Shown here: positions 33,520-43,700 of the stretch, one piece after another
How the letters are laid out: every line of letters begins with the position of its first letter
How positions within the stretch are numbered: position 1 is the first letter of the stretch
Source: Pisolithus tinctorius
Taxonomy: Eukaryota > Basidiomycota > Agaricomycetes > Boletales > Pisolithaceae
Reading direction: 5' to 3'
NCBI GenBank assembly: GCA_024663395.1
Contig: JANFAH010000017.1
Span: forward strand, 1,302,001 to 1,366,000
DNA: 64,000 bases
Notes under the pieces: generated by a model
What the model was told of the DNA's origin: nothing
Seen by the model: the letters and a program-made list of their open reading frames with translations, nothing else
The model's database searches: none
Position numbers and translations under genes: made by a program

Positions 33520-34960
33520 GCAGCAGTGACAGTGACAAGAGTGACAACAACAACACAAGCGATGGCAACAAGGACAAGGGCAACAATGGCAGTGGATGGT
33601 GCAATAGCAATGACAATGACTTCACTTAGCGCAGATCAACAGCCATACAAGATAGGGAGAGGCATTCTATGGAGACAAGGCATGAGGAGCGCAGGTTCTG
33701 GGCTCGATGGAGCAAAGGTTTGTTATGATTCCAGTATGTTTTACTTACAGCGTTTCTACACTAGGGAAAATGGGTATAGATGACAAAGAACGAAGGGCAT
33801 CCAGATGATTGCGATACAAGGAATGATGATGACAGCAACAATGATTACACTGAGTGTGGACCGACATCCAGGCAAGATTGGATGTGCCATACTATGGAGA
33901 CAAGGCATGAGGAGTGTAGGCACTGAGCTCAACAGCTCATGGGTTTGTTTTGATTTCGAGACATTTTACTTATGACTATCCTACTCTAGGGCAAACAGAC
34001 ATACACGACAAAGCATGACAGAGGTCCTCACAATCACAATTTGAGGGTCAATGATGGACTATGAATGAGTGACAGCAACAGCAAGAAGAGAAACAATGAT
34101 GACTAGACTTAGTGCAGATTGATGGCCAAGTGAGATCGGATGTGCCACTTGATGGAATTGGGGCATGAGGAATGCAGATGGAGAGCCCAATGGCTCACAG
34201 GTTTGTTTAGATTTCAAAATGTTTTACTTACATCTATGCTATTCTAGGGCTGAAAGGTACCTACGATGAAGTGTGACCACAGTGCGAGAACCTATGAAGG
34301 ATTATGAACATAAGGCACTTGGACATACCATGAAACAAGTGCAATGACTATGGTTCAATCTACAACAATGACCATTGAGGATACAAGAGCAAATGCAACA
34401 AGAGGGGGACATCAGGATCACACAGAACAAGCTCAATGGCTCAAATTTTCATTTTTACTTCAGGAAGTTGTACTCACACTGGCTGTGGCCTAGGGAAGGT
34501 AGCTGTCTATGACGAACAGCAACTGCAGTATGAAGAATGACAACAATGATGGTGTTTGACACAGATCAACAGCTGTGCGAGGCTGGAACAGCTGTTCAGT
34601 GGAGACGAAGTGTGAGGAGCGCAGGTACTGAGCCTGACAACTCAGTGGTTTGCTTTGGCTCCTGCATGTTCTACTTACATCCTTGTTGTTCTAGTGAATT
34701 CAGGCATCTACAATGAACCACAATCGCTATTCAAGAGTCCACAATGAACTGTGAACAAGGGTTGCAGGGAGGTACAGTGAATCAAGTGCAATGGCTATGG
34801 TTCGATCTACAACAGCAATTGTTGAGGATATGAGGTCTGGCAAGCGTGGATACTGAGCCTGATGGCTCTAGGGTTTGTTTTAGGTTCAGATTGTTTTACT
34901 TACAGCTACCCTACTATAGGAAAAATGGGTGTATGCAACAGAGAGTGTGAGCAATGATGC
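33520..34960 (+). repeat. Tandem array of about six ~230-bp degenerate units
   Basis: A block of the form GGAGACAAGGCATGAGGAG, then GGTTTGTTTTGATTTC and ATGTTTTACTTACA, recurs. The TTTGTT-like anchors lie near 33718, 33943, 34201, 34430, 34648 and 34872, giving periods of about 217 to 258. Units differ by many substitutions and small indels. The array lies just upstream of the Helitron coding start. No frame crosses it. Short CAA/GAC-rich simple sequence precedes it (33520-33600). Confidence 0.75.
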
Positions 34961-34965
34961 TGATA

Positions 34966-35116
34966 CAGTGGCTCAAAAAAGTGTCCTGATGTTTGGTGAT
35001 TTTGAAAGGAGTTGAGGTTTATGAGAGAGCCAATAGGAATTAGTTCAAACTCCTGCAGGACAAAAGGTAGCACTAACCGCTGCCTTGACAACAAGGGCTT
35101 GCTTATGTAATTTGGT
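34966..35116 (+). mobile_element. Truncated left end of the Tc1/mariner element
   Basis: CAGTGGCTCAAAAAAGTGTC and the next ~130 bases match the left end of the element at 36181 (with differences such as TGTCCTGATG against TGTCCCAATG), preceded by TA. Homology stops at about 35116 after AATTTGGTTG. Only the outer part of the terminal repeat remains. Confidence 0.88.
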
Positions 35117-35514
35117 TGTAAATGATTTGACTTGTTTGTGGGACAGCCCTGCCTCCCCAACAGTACTGGAGTTCTTTTGCTGAAGGTGGTGTCAACTCAT
35201 TCCCTTGTGGAATTTTGCCTGTGCAGTACTCACCATTCTCCCTATGCCTTGAGAGTGTGAGCACTTGCATTTCACCTTCCTGCACTGTTTGCAAGATGCC
35301 TCTGGCTCCCCAATGCATGCAAGGTTCACCTGGGCACATGTCTCGCAGGGTTCATTGTCCCCAGCTGCATGAGGTCCCTTTGTGGATGGACCTGGTTCAC
35401 CATCACCCTCGTCATCATTGACATTGTCAGCCAGTTCATCCTCCTCACTGGTGGCCTGTGGAATTTTTGTTGAAGTCAGTGCATGTGCTTTGAGTTGTCA
35501 AGGACATAGAACAC
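35117..35514 (-). pseudogene. Gene Z, third piece: Zn2Cys6-like cluster
   Basis: Minus-strand sequence reads EEDELADNVNDDEGDGEPGP and then a cysteine cluster at about 35348-35261: C-x2-C-x6-C-x7-C-x2-C-x6-C (CETCAQVNLAC ... CKQCRKVKCKC). This spacing matches a fungal Zn(II)2Cys6 motif, although it occurs here in a protein type I associate with repetitive Agaricomycete loci rather than classic activators. It is separated from the upstream pieces (38964-39118, 45967-46446) by the R1 and chromodomain insertions. On the left it meets a Tc1 fragment. Confidence 0.5.
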
Positions 35515-36180
35515 TGTGAGTCAAAGTGTGGAAAGCTGGTATAAACCAAACAAATCCAACACCAAAGACAAATAAGAGCAAGTGGTGGTTTGCCTCTGCA
35601 GGACCCAGAGGGCAGAGAAACCTAAAGTGGGGGAATTTCAATGGCAGGTGCTCCTGGCACAAGTCATTGATGAGTTACACAGGAGAGGATGAACAAATGC
35701 TGATTGGATGGGGGATGCTGAACAAAGTAAAGGTGTTCAGCTGAAAGGACTTCTAGGATGATGGACTTTGATAAAATGTGCTCCTGGTGCAAGTCATTGA
35801 TGAGTTATGCAGGAGTGGATGGATGACTAAGTGAGACTGCTGACTAAGAGTGGAGAAAGCTTCAGATAAATGATGGAGGCAGATAGACCCCTTTGTAGAG
35901 CCTCAACTACCAATGATACAAATGAAGACAGGTAGACTCTTCTGAATGAGCCTCAACTGTCAATGACAAGATAAGCACTGAACTGACTGCTGAGTGACTT
36001 CTGATTCACTTGTGGATTGCTTCTTGGGTAGCTAAGTACATGGGGGTTTATATACTGTGGGGGGAGCACAGCTTGTGACAAACAAGGCACAAATGCTTGG
36101 TAAGTAATGAGTAAGGACTGAGTAATCATGATGAGTAAGTGAGAAATGAAAAGTAAGCAAGCAAAGAGGATTGGTAAGTA

Positions 36181-36884
36181 CAGTGGCTCAAAAAAGTGTC
36201 CCAATGTTTGGTGATTTTGGAAAGAGTTGGGATTTACGAGAGAGCCAATGGGAATTAGTTCAAACCCCTGCAGGACGAAAGGTAGTACTAACCATTGCCT
36301 TGACAACAAGGGCTTGCTTATGTAATTTGGTTGACATGGCACCAGGGTATAACCATTTTAAAATGACATGTCATTGGGACACTTTTTTGAGCATGATCTT
36401 GTCAGTCATTATTTAGTAAATAACATAAAGATTTGACAACTTCTGAGGGATTTTTTGCTTCAACCCTGACTGATTATGTAATGTACATAATCCTGAGCCA
36501 TAAAAATGGCTTGGGTCCCACTCAGCTAACCCTACTTCACCATGAAATACATTTTTGCCTTTGCTAGAGCAAATATCCACCTTCTTTCTGAATCTGGCCT
36601 TTCTGCTCATCAAATCTCCTCCACAACTGGTCAGGGGAGCTCTACTGTGGCCAGGGTCATCAAAGAGTTCCAGCTAGATTAAGGAAAACCTCAAACTAGG
36701 ACATCCTTACTGGCCTTCTTCTCCTGGCAGAGGAGAATATTCACCAGTATGACCTCTGGAAGAGCTGAAAATGCTGTCCAGGCTGCCCATATAATGTGTG
36801 TGGCTGTTCCCTCTCCTGTCACTTCCCAAACTGTTTGCAGTGTGCTCAATTCTGCATCCCTGAAGGTGATTGTCAAGCAGGAGA
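36181..36884 (+). repeat. Left arm of the Tc1 hairpin
   Basis: It pairs with 37064-37767 with a few substitutions (for example TTACGAG against TTATGAG, GAAATACATTT against GAAATGCATTT). It contains the terminal repeat, leader and transposase N-terminal coding sequence. Confidence 0.92.
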
Positions 36885-37075
36885 TGCCACTCTTGTCTTG
36901 CAAGCATACACAACAGTGACTTGCCTTTGCTCTTAAGCACCAAAACTGGACTGTGGATGACTGCACTAGGGTCATCTGGTCAGTTGAGCCCAAGATCAAT
37001 AGTATTGGTCCAGATGGAAGGAAATTTGTGTGGAAAATGGTAGGGAAGTGTCTGCAGGATAATTCTCCTGCTTGA
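36530..37075 (+). pseudogene. Tc1/mariner transposase, 5' half only
   Basis: The plus strand encodes a helix-turn-helix (LLSESGLSAHQISSTTGQGS), TVARVIKEF, later GRAENAVQAAHI, TSQTVCSVLNSASL and, in the spacer, HQNWTVDDCTRVIWSVEPKI followed by GPDGRKFVWKM. This is the Tc1 order up to just after the first catalytic Asp. That motif, usually WSDE, reads WSVE, so the Asp is lost. At least two stops interrupt it, and the second Asp and third acidic residue are missing because the inverted arm begins. No active protein can come from it. Confidence 0.85.
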
Positions 37076-37767
37076 CTACAGCCTTCAAGGATGCAGAATT
37101 GAGCACACTGCAAACAATTTGGGAAGTGACAGGAGAGGGAACAGCCACACACATTATATGGGCAGCCTGGACAGCATTTTCAGCTCTTCCAGAGGCCATA
37201 CTGGTGAATATTCTCCTCTGCCAGGAGAAGAAGGCCAGTAAGGATGTCCTAGTTTGAGGTTTTCCTTAATCTAGCTGGAACTCTTTGATGACCCTGGCCA
37301 CAGTAGAGCTCCCCTGACCAGTTGTGGAGGAGATTTGATGAGCAGAAAGGCCAGATTCAGAAAGAAGGTGGATATTTGCTCTAGCAAAGGCAAAAATGCA
37401 TTTCATGGTGAAGTAGGGTTAGCTGAGTGGGACCCAAGCCATTTTTATGGCTCAGGATTATGTACATTACATAATCAGTCAGGGTTGAAGCAAAAAATCC
37501 CTCAGAAGTTGTCAAATCTTTATGTTATTTACTAAATAATGACTGACAAGATCATGCTCAAAAAAGTGTCCCAATGACATGTCATTTTAAAATGGTTATA
37601 CCCTGGTGCCATGTCAACCAAATTACATAAGCAAGCCCTTGTTGTCAAGGCAACGGTTAGTACTACCTTTCGTCTTGCAGGAGTTTGAACTAATTCCTAT
37701 TGGCGCTCTCATAAATCTCAACTCTTTCCAAAATCACCAAACATTGGGACACTTTTTTGAGCCACTG
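37064..37767 (-). repeat. Right arm of the Tc1 hairpin
   Basis: Inverse copy of 36181-36884. Homology begins at TCTCCTGCTTG (37064) and continues to the outer end. Its minus strand carries a second copy of the transposase start. Confidence 0.92.
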
Positions 37768-38080
37768 TATTGGCAATGAACAAGTCAAGGGTAGTCAAAA
37801 TATCACAGAATGAGTCAAATGGAGTCAGAAACCAAGTAAGTGCACTGATATCACATTAGGGGGTGGTGATGCAAGTTAGATCTCAGTGGAGACATCTCTA
37901 GATCCAAAGATGGCATGACAGATGGATGGTGTTTCCAGATAGGGAAGTATTAATTCCAGAATTGAAGGGCATGAGTCAGGCACCAAAGGGGGCCAGGGTG
38001 TTAGGGGTCTGTGGGGCAACAGGAGCATACACAATCATGTCTCCCACCCTTTCATCCTCTCAGCAAAGTTAACAAAAACT

Positions 38081-38750
38081 TCATGAATGGGGCTCTGAAG
38101 GAGGAGGAGGAGAAGGGGGGATGTCTTCTGCTGGATCTTGCAGTAAGAAGGCAAGATGCATGTCATACTTGTCATGGATGCGATCAGGGAGGCTGGAGAA
38201 CAGTAGACTATGCTGCAGCTGTCACAATGTGGGAAGAATGATGGACAAGATTGGAATAAAGACAGTGCAGAGAGCAGGGAGGAACAATCCATATGCTTCA
38301 TCAACTGGGGAGACCAAAACAACCACATAAGACCTTTCTAACCAAGTGACAGACCTGAGGTGACCAAAGAATGTCCTTCTGGAAGTCATACTGATGAGAA
38401 GAACATGCTGACCAAGCTGCATGGGATGAGATGGGGCTGACAATGACAGGATGAACCAGGGGGCTTCAGGATGGAAGCTGGTGGGAATGCCTGGCAGATA
38501 TATGTAGCCACTGTCTCTGGCAAATGAGACAAGTGAGATGATCAACAAAGAGGCAGCCATGATTGATGGACTTAGTGAAATGAGCATCTGATGGATGGAG
38601 TGCTGTAGAAATGTGTAGGGTGTGAGGATCCTCTCCAAATTTGGAAGGAAGAATTGTGGGGCTGAGCACTTTAAGTGAGTGTGAGAACAGAGTCGATATC
38701 TTTGGAAATGGTGGAGATATGATGACAACCAGAATGCCATACACAGGCAC
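38081..38750 (-). pseudogene. R-element reading frame, copy in R1
   Basis: It is homologous to the 220-codon frame of R2 (48374-49036) and to R3. It starts MPVYGI at 38750. A 1-base insertion around 38570 (shared with R3) shifts the frame; translation could resume at MAAS. A TGA at 38222-38224 stands where R3 has CAA, both explained by an ancestral CGA. Conserved stretches include FARDSGYIYLPGIPTSFHPE and SMTSRRTFFGHLRSV. No known domain, signal peptide or membrane span is evident. Function is unknown. Confidence 0.6.
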
Positions 38751-38963
38751 TAAAAACCTTTAACGCATGCTTAACTCACTTCCTCTTTTCTTTCTAGCAC
38801 TGACGACTCATTCTTGTGTGAAGGATGACTGTTAATGTCTGGCAGTCTTTCTATGCATGAGGCCTTTAGTCTTCATCTGCATGCATGGGCATTATGTGCA
38901 ACTCATCAACGACTTAGGCAGAGTCAGCTGTAACCATGTCCACAACACCTTTGGTGTGTGACA

Positions 38964-39118
38964 ATGCACCTTCTGCTTCCCTTTTCCCTTTCTCATGCTA
39001 CCAGAGCCCTCCCCTGTCAAGCATGCAGCTCCTCTTGATGGGTGCCCTTCGGTGTCTTCTGGTCCATGTTCTTGGCCCTCACCTCTTGCTGCTTGGCCCT
39101 GGGTGTGCATGGACAGTG
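38964..39118 (-). pseudogene. Gene Z, second piece
   Basis: Between R1 and the chromodomain element the minus strand reads SMHTQGQAARGEGQEHGPED and a basic GSGSMRKGKGKQK tail. Removing the chromodomain element and one CAGTG joins it in frame to the first piece (AERLAKAL then SMHTQG). The Gly/Lys-rich tail fits a linker before the zinc cluster at 35117-35514. Confidence 0.5.
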
Positions 39119-39571
39119 TGTTATGTTTCACCCCTAACTTTTCCTCTTCTGTTGTACGTTTACTTTACTTTTGATCTGTTGGACTCAGTTTCCTTTTAGA
39201 GCCGTCTTCTCTCTGATCCAATGGCTCTCTATTTCCACCACTGGCATTACTAGCTCGTTACATGCTTAGGACATGTGTCGTCATTGTTCAACCAATGGTG
39301 TAGTTACCTCTAGTACATGAGGATGCCTCATGGTCCTCCTCTTGTAGTATTTAGGTCGCCAGCTCAAGTCCTGGAGACCCAGACTTGAGCTGCTCAATCA
39401 TACGCAGCGTTCTCAGAACTTCGCCCTCAGTGTCCCTAACAAGGACCACTCTTACTGGCGTCGCCCTAAAATCCTCTGTCGTTTACAGAGGTTACTACAG
39501 CCATCTGCTTAGTAGAAACCACAGTCTGCGTTTGAGCTCTCCCTACGTCTTGACTTCGGTCGAGCATAACA
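39119..39571 (+). repeat. 5' LTR of the chromodomain element
   Basis: Starts TGTTATGTTTCACC and ends GAGCATAACA. Alignment to 45514-45966 shows no indel. Differences are at 39157, 39279, 39282, 39299, 39324, 39360, 39408, 39459, 39462, 39480, 39502, 39529, 39546 and 39565 (first base of each dinucleotide), each CG, CA or TG. A hairpin (AGCTCAAGTC with GACTTGAGCT, 39361-39391) lies at the presumed transcript start. Confidence 0.97.
39348..39354 (+). promoter_or_regulatory. TATA-like box of the chromodomain element
   Basis: TATTTAG lies 33 bases before AGACTTGAGCT (39381), the segment that pairs with the primer site. That distance fits a core promoter with transcription starting at 39381. The 3' LTR has the same box. 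Inference from position only. Confidence 0.5.
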
Positions 39572-39573
39572 AA

Positions 39574-39584
39574 AGCTCAAGTCT
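39574..39584 (+). promoter_or_regulatory. Self-priming primer-binding site
   Basis: AGCTCAAGTCT, two bases after the LTR, is the exact reverse complement of AGACTTGAGCT at 39381-39391 in the LTR. In Tf1/sushi-type elements the first ~11 transcript bases fold back to such a site and prime reverse transcription. No TGG-type tRNA site is seen next to the LTR. Confidence 0.7.
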
Positions 39585-39657
39585 ACAGCCTTTGGCCAAA
39601 ATGGTCACTGCTTAGTGCACCACCACAAACCCCCGAAACAACTGATGTTGGGCGCCG

Positions 39658-40770
39658 TTGCAACCCACTTGCGAAGAATCGTCATCTGATGAAGAACAGG
39701 AGAGCACTGTCACAGACACCTCCTCCAACGAACCCGAACAACTGGATAGAGGCTTTACCTCTGGAATCCTCTCGAACCTCTTCACCCAGTCCCTCGCTTC
39801 ACTTGGTACACTGATCCCACCTGTACCTGCCACACTTCCTACACCCCTGATCCCACCACCAAATATGATGTCTGGTTCATCATCAAAGGGAACGACTGCC
39901 GCCTCTGGAGTCAAACCCACCGAACTGAAGATTGGTGCTCCAACTGATTTTGATGGAGACCAAAAGAATGCCATGAGCTGGCTATACTCCATACAGACCT
40001 ATCTCTTGGTCAACAAAGAACTGTATGACACTGACACCAAGAAGGTGGTCTACGCCTTGTCATACATGAAGAAAGGCATCGCCCGTTCTTGGGCTGCCAC
40101 CTACCAGAAAATAGCTCTGGAAAAAACCAATCCGAGCTTTGGAACCTTCACTGATTTTGTAAAAAAATTTAAGGAATCGTTCACCTCCGCTGACACCGCT
40201 GGAACCGCAATCGCCAAACTGCGGACCCTGAAACAAAAGGATTCGGTGGAGCAGTATATCATGGATTTCCGAACCGCCGCCGCCGACTCTACCATCATGG
40301 AAGACGTCGCCTTGATTGAGTTCTTCTCACAAGGACTCAAACCTTTCATCGCGAACAGGATTCACATGATGGAAACCACTCCCACCAAGATTACTGAGTG
40401 GTACACCCAAGCACAAAAGTTTGATGCCAAGTGGAGGAAGGTGAATGAATTCTCTGTGAAGAAGGAAAAGAAAACGTTCCACCCTAGGAACAATTTTGCT
40501 GAAGAAAAAGATCCAAACGCTATGGACGTGGATGGAGTGAGACTCTCCAAAGAAGAACGAGACCGTCACATCAAAGAAGGAAGATGTTTCGGTTGTGGAA
40601 ACAAGGGACATCTCTCCCGAGAATGTCCAGACAAGTGGAAAACTCCCCAGAAGAAAGTAAAGAAAATCCGCAAAATTGTGGAGGTAGAAGAAAGCGAAGA
40701 TGAAGAAAAAGTCGCTGGTCCATCCATTGCTCTGGTGAACATTGCTAGAGCCCTTGGAAAGGATTTTTAA
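39658..40770 (+). CDS. Gag of the chromodomain element
   Basis: A 370-codon frame without internal stops. After an acidic, Ser/Thr-rich start it has a capsid-like region (GAPTDFDGDQKNAMSWLYSI, DFVKKFKESFTSADTAGTAI) and, at about residues 310-324, one CCHC knuckle, CFGCGNKGHLSREC (C-x2-C-x4-H-x4-C), then a Lys-rich tail. Gag forms the particle and binds the RNA. No ATG opens the frame: TTG at 39658 is the first codon after an upstream in-frame TGA at 39643, and the first in-frame ATG is far inside near 39865, so initiation may use a spliced, non-AUG or mutated start. The stop is TAA at 40768. The absence of stops while pol has many may reflect few CGA codons. Confidence 0.88.
   Translation: MQPTCEESSSDEEQESTVTDTSSNEPEQLDRGFTSGILSNLFTQSLASLGTLIPPVPATLPTPLIPPPNMMSGSSSKGTTAASGVKPTELKIGAPTDFDGDQKNAMSWLYSIQTYLLVNKELYDTDTKKVVYALSYMKKGIARSWAATYQKIALEKTNPSFGTFTDFVKKFKESFTSADTAGTAIAKLRTLKQKDSVEQYIMDFRTAAADSTIMEDVALIEFFSQGLKPFIANRIHMMETTPTKITEWYTQAQKFDAKWRKVNEFSVKKEKKTFHPRNNFAEEKDPNAMDVDGVRLSKEERDRHIKEGRCFGCGNKGHLSRECPDKWKTPQKKVKKIRKIVEVEESEDEEKVAGPSIALVNIARALGKDF
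40763..40770 (+). promoter_or_regulatory. Candidate -1 frameshift site between gag and pol
   Basis: Gag ends GAT TTT TAA. Pol is open in the -1 frame through this point (TTT TTA AAT GGG). A ribosome with Phe-tRNA on TTT next to the stop could slip back one base onto TTT. There is no ATG at the pol start that would give the protease. Plausible, unproven. Confidence 0.4.
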
Positions 40771-43700
40771 ATGGGAACTCTGCGTTGACGCCAGATGTTC
40801 CCCAAACTAAGGACAGTTTAGTTTCTGTTGCGCCTGTACTTGTAACGTCTACACCGGAACGTACTATGCAGATCCCCATCTCCCTTTATGCATCAGAAAC
40901 TACCCTGAAAGTCGTCAACACTACCACTCTAGTTGACTCCAGAGCGGAAATCTCTTGTATTGATTGGGGTTTTGTGCGAAAACACCGAATCCCCACTCAA
41001 TGCCTCACCAAACCCATCCTCGCTAAAAATGCTGATGGAACCCAGAACTCAAAAGGAAGAATACTGTTTTCCGCCACTCTCTATTTTAAGGTTGAAGGAC
41101 TCGTCCACCAAGCCTTTTTCCATGTCATCAACTGTGGAATGGAAAACATCATTCTGGGTCTCCCCTGGCTTCAAGAAAACAACCCGGTTGTAGACTGGAG
41201 AATGGGCACATTGTCTATCGACAAGAAAACCGATAGATCAAAAGAATTGAGACGCAACATCTTTTCCGTTGCCATCGAAGAACCAACCGTGAACCTTGTA
41301 TCCCCTGCTGAAAAGAAAGGGATAAACAAGTTCATGGACTATGAAGAACCAGAAGATGAAACCATCCGAGCGCACTTCATGATGTCGGTTGGGAAACTCA
41401 TCGAAGAAGCCAAGAAGATCAACCCCAATAATAGTCTTCTTCGAAAAATCACCACAGCTACAGAATTAGCCCAAGAAGAACACAGAAAGAAACTGAAGGC
41501 TGTCCTCCCTAAGGACTATGAAGACTTTGCCTCGGTTTTCGAGAAACCATCTGATGGGGTCTTACCCCCATTGCAACCATACAATCATGCCATAAACCTT
41601 GTAGAGGACTTTGTCCCCAAGGTGGCCAAGGCTTATCTGCTCTCTCCCTCGGAGTGAGAATCCGCTGAAAAGTTTATCGAGGAAAACCTTCGAGAAGGAA
41701 AGATCCGTCCCTCGAAGTCTCCCCAAGCTGCCCCCTTCTTCTTCATTGGGAAGAAAGATGGTTCCCTACGTCCCTGCCAAGACTACAGGTACCTGAACAA
41801 GAATACTGTGAAGGATGCATATCCCCTTCCCCTCATCTCAGACCTCGTGGACAAACTGAAAGGAGCCTCTATCTTCACAAAGATGGATGTCAGATCCAGC
41901 TACAACAATGTTCGGATTAAAGAAGGAGACCAATGGAAGGCCACTTTCATCACACACAAAGGTCTCTTTGAACCAACCGTCATGTTCTTTGGGCTGTGCA
42001 ATTCTCCCGCCACCTTCCAGCGATTCATGCATGACTCTTTCAGAGATATGATCGCTGAAGGATGGTTAGTTGTCTATATGGATGACCTACTCATCTTCTC
42101 TACCGATCCCGAAGAACACAAACAAAGAACCCGTCATGTCCTCGAAAGGATGAGAGAACTCTCTCTCCCCCTGAAACTGGAAAAATGTCACTTTGATCTG
42201 ACCAAGGTCGAGTACCTAGGGATGATCATTAAAGAAAACACCGTCACCATGGATCCCATTAAGGTCCAGGGCATTGCTGAATGGCCTGTCCCAAAAAAGG
42301 TCAAAGACATGCGATCCTTTTTAGGATTCGCAAACTTCTATAGGAGATTCGTCCCCTATTACTCTGATATCGCCCGACCCCTTATTGATCTAACCAAGAA
42401 AACGGTCACTTGGGAATGGTCGAAGAAATGCCAGACCACTTTTGAACTCCTAAAAAGGATATTCATGGCACAACCGACCCTCCGAATGCCCGACATTTCT
42501 TGGCCATTCACAATCTCTACCAATGCATCCAAGTATGCAACTGGAGGTATTCTCCTCCAGGAAGATTCAAATGGTCAATGGCAACCCTGTGCTTTCATAT
42601 CTCAGTCGTTCAACCCTGCAGAGAGAAACTACGACATCTTCGACAGAGAGTTACTAGGGGTCATCAGAGGCTTGAAGGCCTGGAGACACTACCTCCATGG
42701 ATCTCCTTTCCCTGTCAAGGTCTTCACAGACCACAAAAATCTGACATACTTCAAGTCACCTCAGAATCTAAATCGTCGCCAGGCCCGCTGGCTCCTTGAC
42801 CTCGCAGACTTCAATCTGCAGCTAGAACATGTCCCAGGAAAAGACCTGGCTGCACCCGATGCACTCTCCCGCTGACCTGACCACATCCCTGATGATGATG
42901 ATGATGACAATAAAGGAGTCACCCTCCTCCCGCAAACCTTGTTCGTCAATCTCATTGACGCAAATCTCACCCAGAAAGTCGAGTCGTCTTCCATGAAGGA
43001 CCCTGTTGTCCAGACGGCGCTTTGGGCCATCGAAAACATTGATATGCCACTTCCGTTTAAGTCTCACCTCTCTGACTGGAAGTTCGACAATGGCATACTA
43101 CTTTACAAAGATCGGGTGTACATCCCCGATGACCCTGTCCTCTGATGGACTGTTGTGTCCAACCACCATGACCACCCCTCTGCCGGACACCCTGGTGTCC
43201 TGAAGACCCGACAACTCGTTTCATCCGAATTCTGGTGGCCTGGACTTGCGTCTTTCGTCCGGAAATATGTCGAAGGCTGTGCTACATGCCAGCAAAACAA
43301 GATTAACACACACCCAACAATGCCACCCCTTACGCCTATCCCCTCCACCTCGACCCACCCCTTCCAACAGATCTCTTGCGATCTGATCACCGACCTGCCT
43401 GTTTCTAATGGCTATGATTCCCTTTTGGTCGTGGTAGACCATGGGCTTACAAAGGGAGTAATCTTAACACCAACCAAGAAAACTGCCTCTGCTGCTGATA
43501 TTGTGGCGTTGTTTTTCAAGAAAGTCTACTCCTGCTTCAGGTTGTATGACAAAATCATATCTGATTGAGGCCCTCAGTTTGCCTCCACCTTTGCAAAAGA
43601 ACTCGCTTCCCTTTTGGGATACTCCCTTGCCTTGTCAACGGCATATCACCCACAAACTGACAGAGAGACTGAATGAGTAAACCAAGAGATCGAGACCTAT

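Larger units (their letters stand above)
36181..37767 (+). mobile_element. Tc1/mariner hairpin derivative (TA duplications)
   Basis: The 1,587-bp element has ends CAGTGGCTCAAAAAAGTGTC and TA on both sides (36179-36180, 37768-37769). R3 shows the empty site (GGTAAGTATTGG). Positions x and 73948 minus x pair across two ~704-bp arms around a 179-bp spacer. The left arm plus spacer encodes the 5' half of a Tc1 transposase; the right arm is an inverted copy of the left, replacing the transposase 3' half. Confidence 0.93.
35515..38963. mobile_element. R element copy 1 (R1), carrying a Tc1 hairpin
   Basis: The element begins TGTGAGTCAAAG and ends TTTGGTGTGTGACA. Without the nested Tc1 it is about 1,860 bp. 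The flanking bases ACAC (left) and ATGC (right) are what a duplicated ACGC would become by CpG change on either strand. R2 and R3 show the same start. Inside are TATA-like TTTATATACTG near 36047, two ~120-bp subrepeats (GTGCTCCTGGxxCAAGTC) and a minus-strand reading frame. TG...CA ends with short duplications suggest an LTR-type unit, but no retroelement genes are present. Confidence 0.75.

Noticed and set aside
23000..34000. Helitron termini (5' TC, 3' hairpin plus CTRR)
   Set aside because: Several CTAG and hairpin-like spots exist, but none could be tied to the element without other copies for comparison, so no end is claimed.
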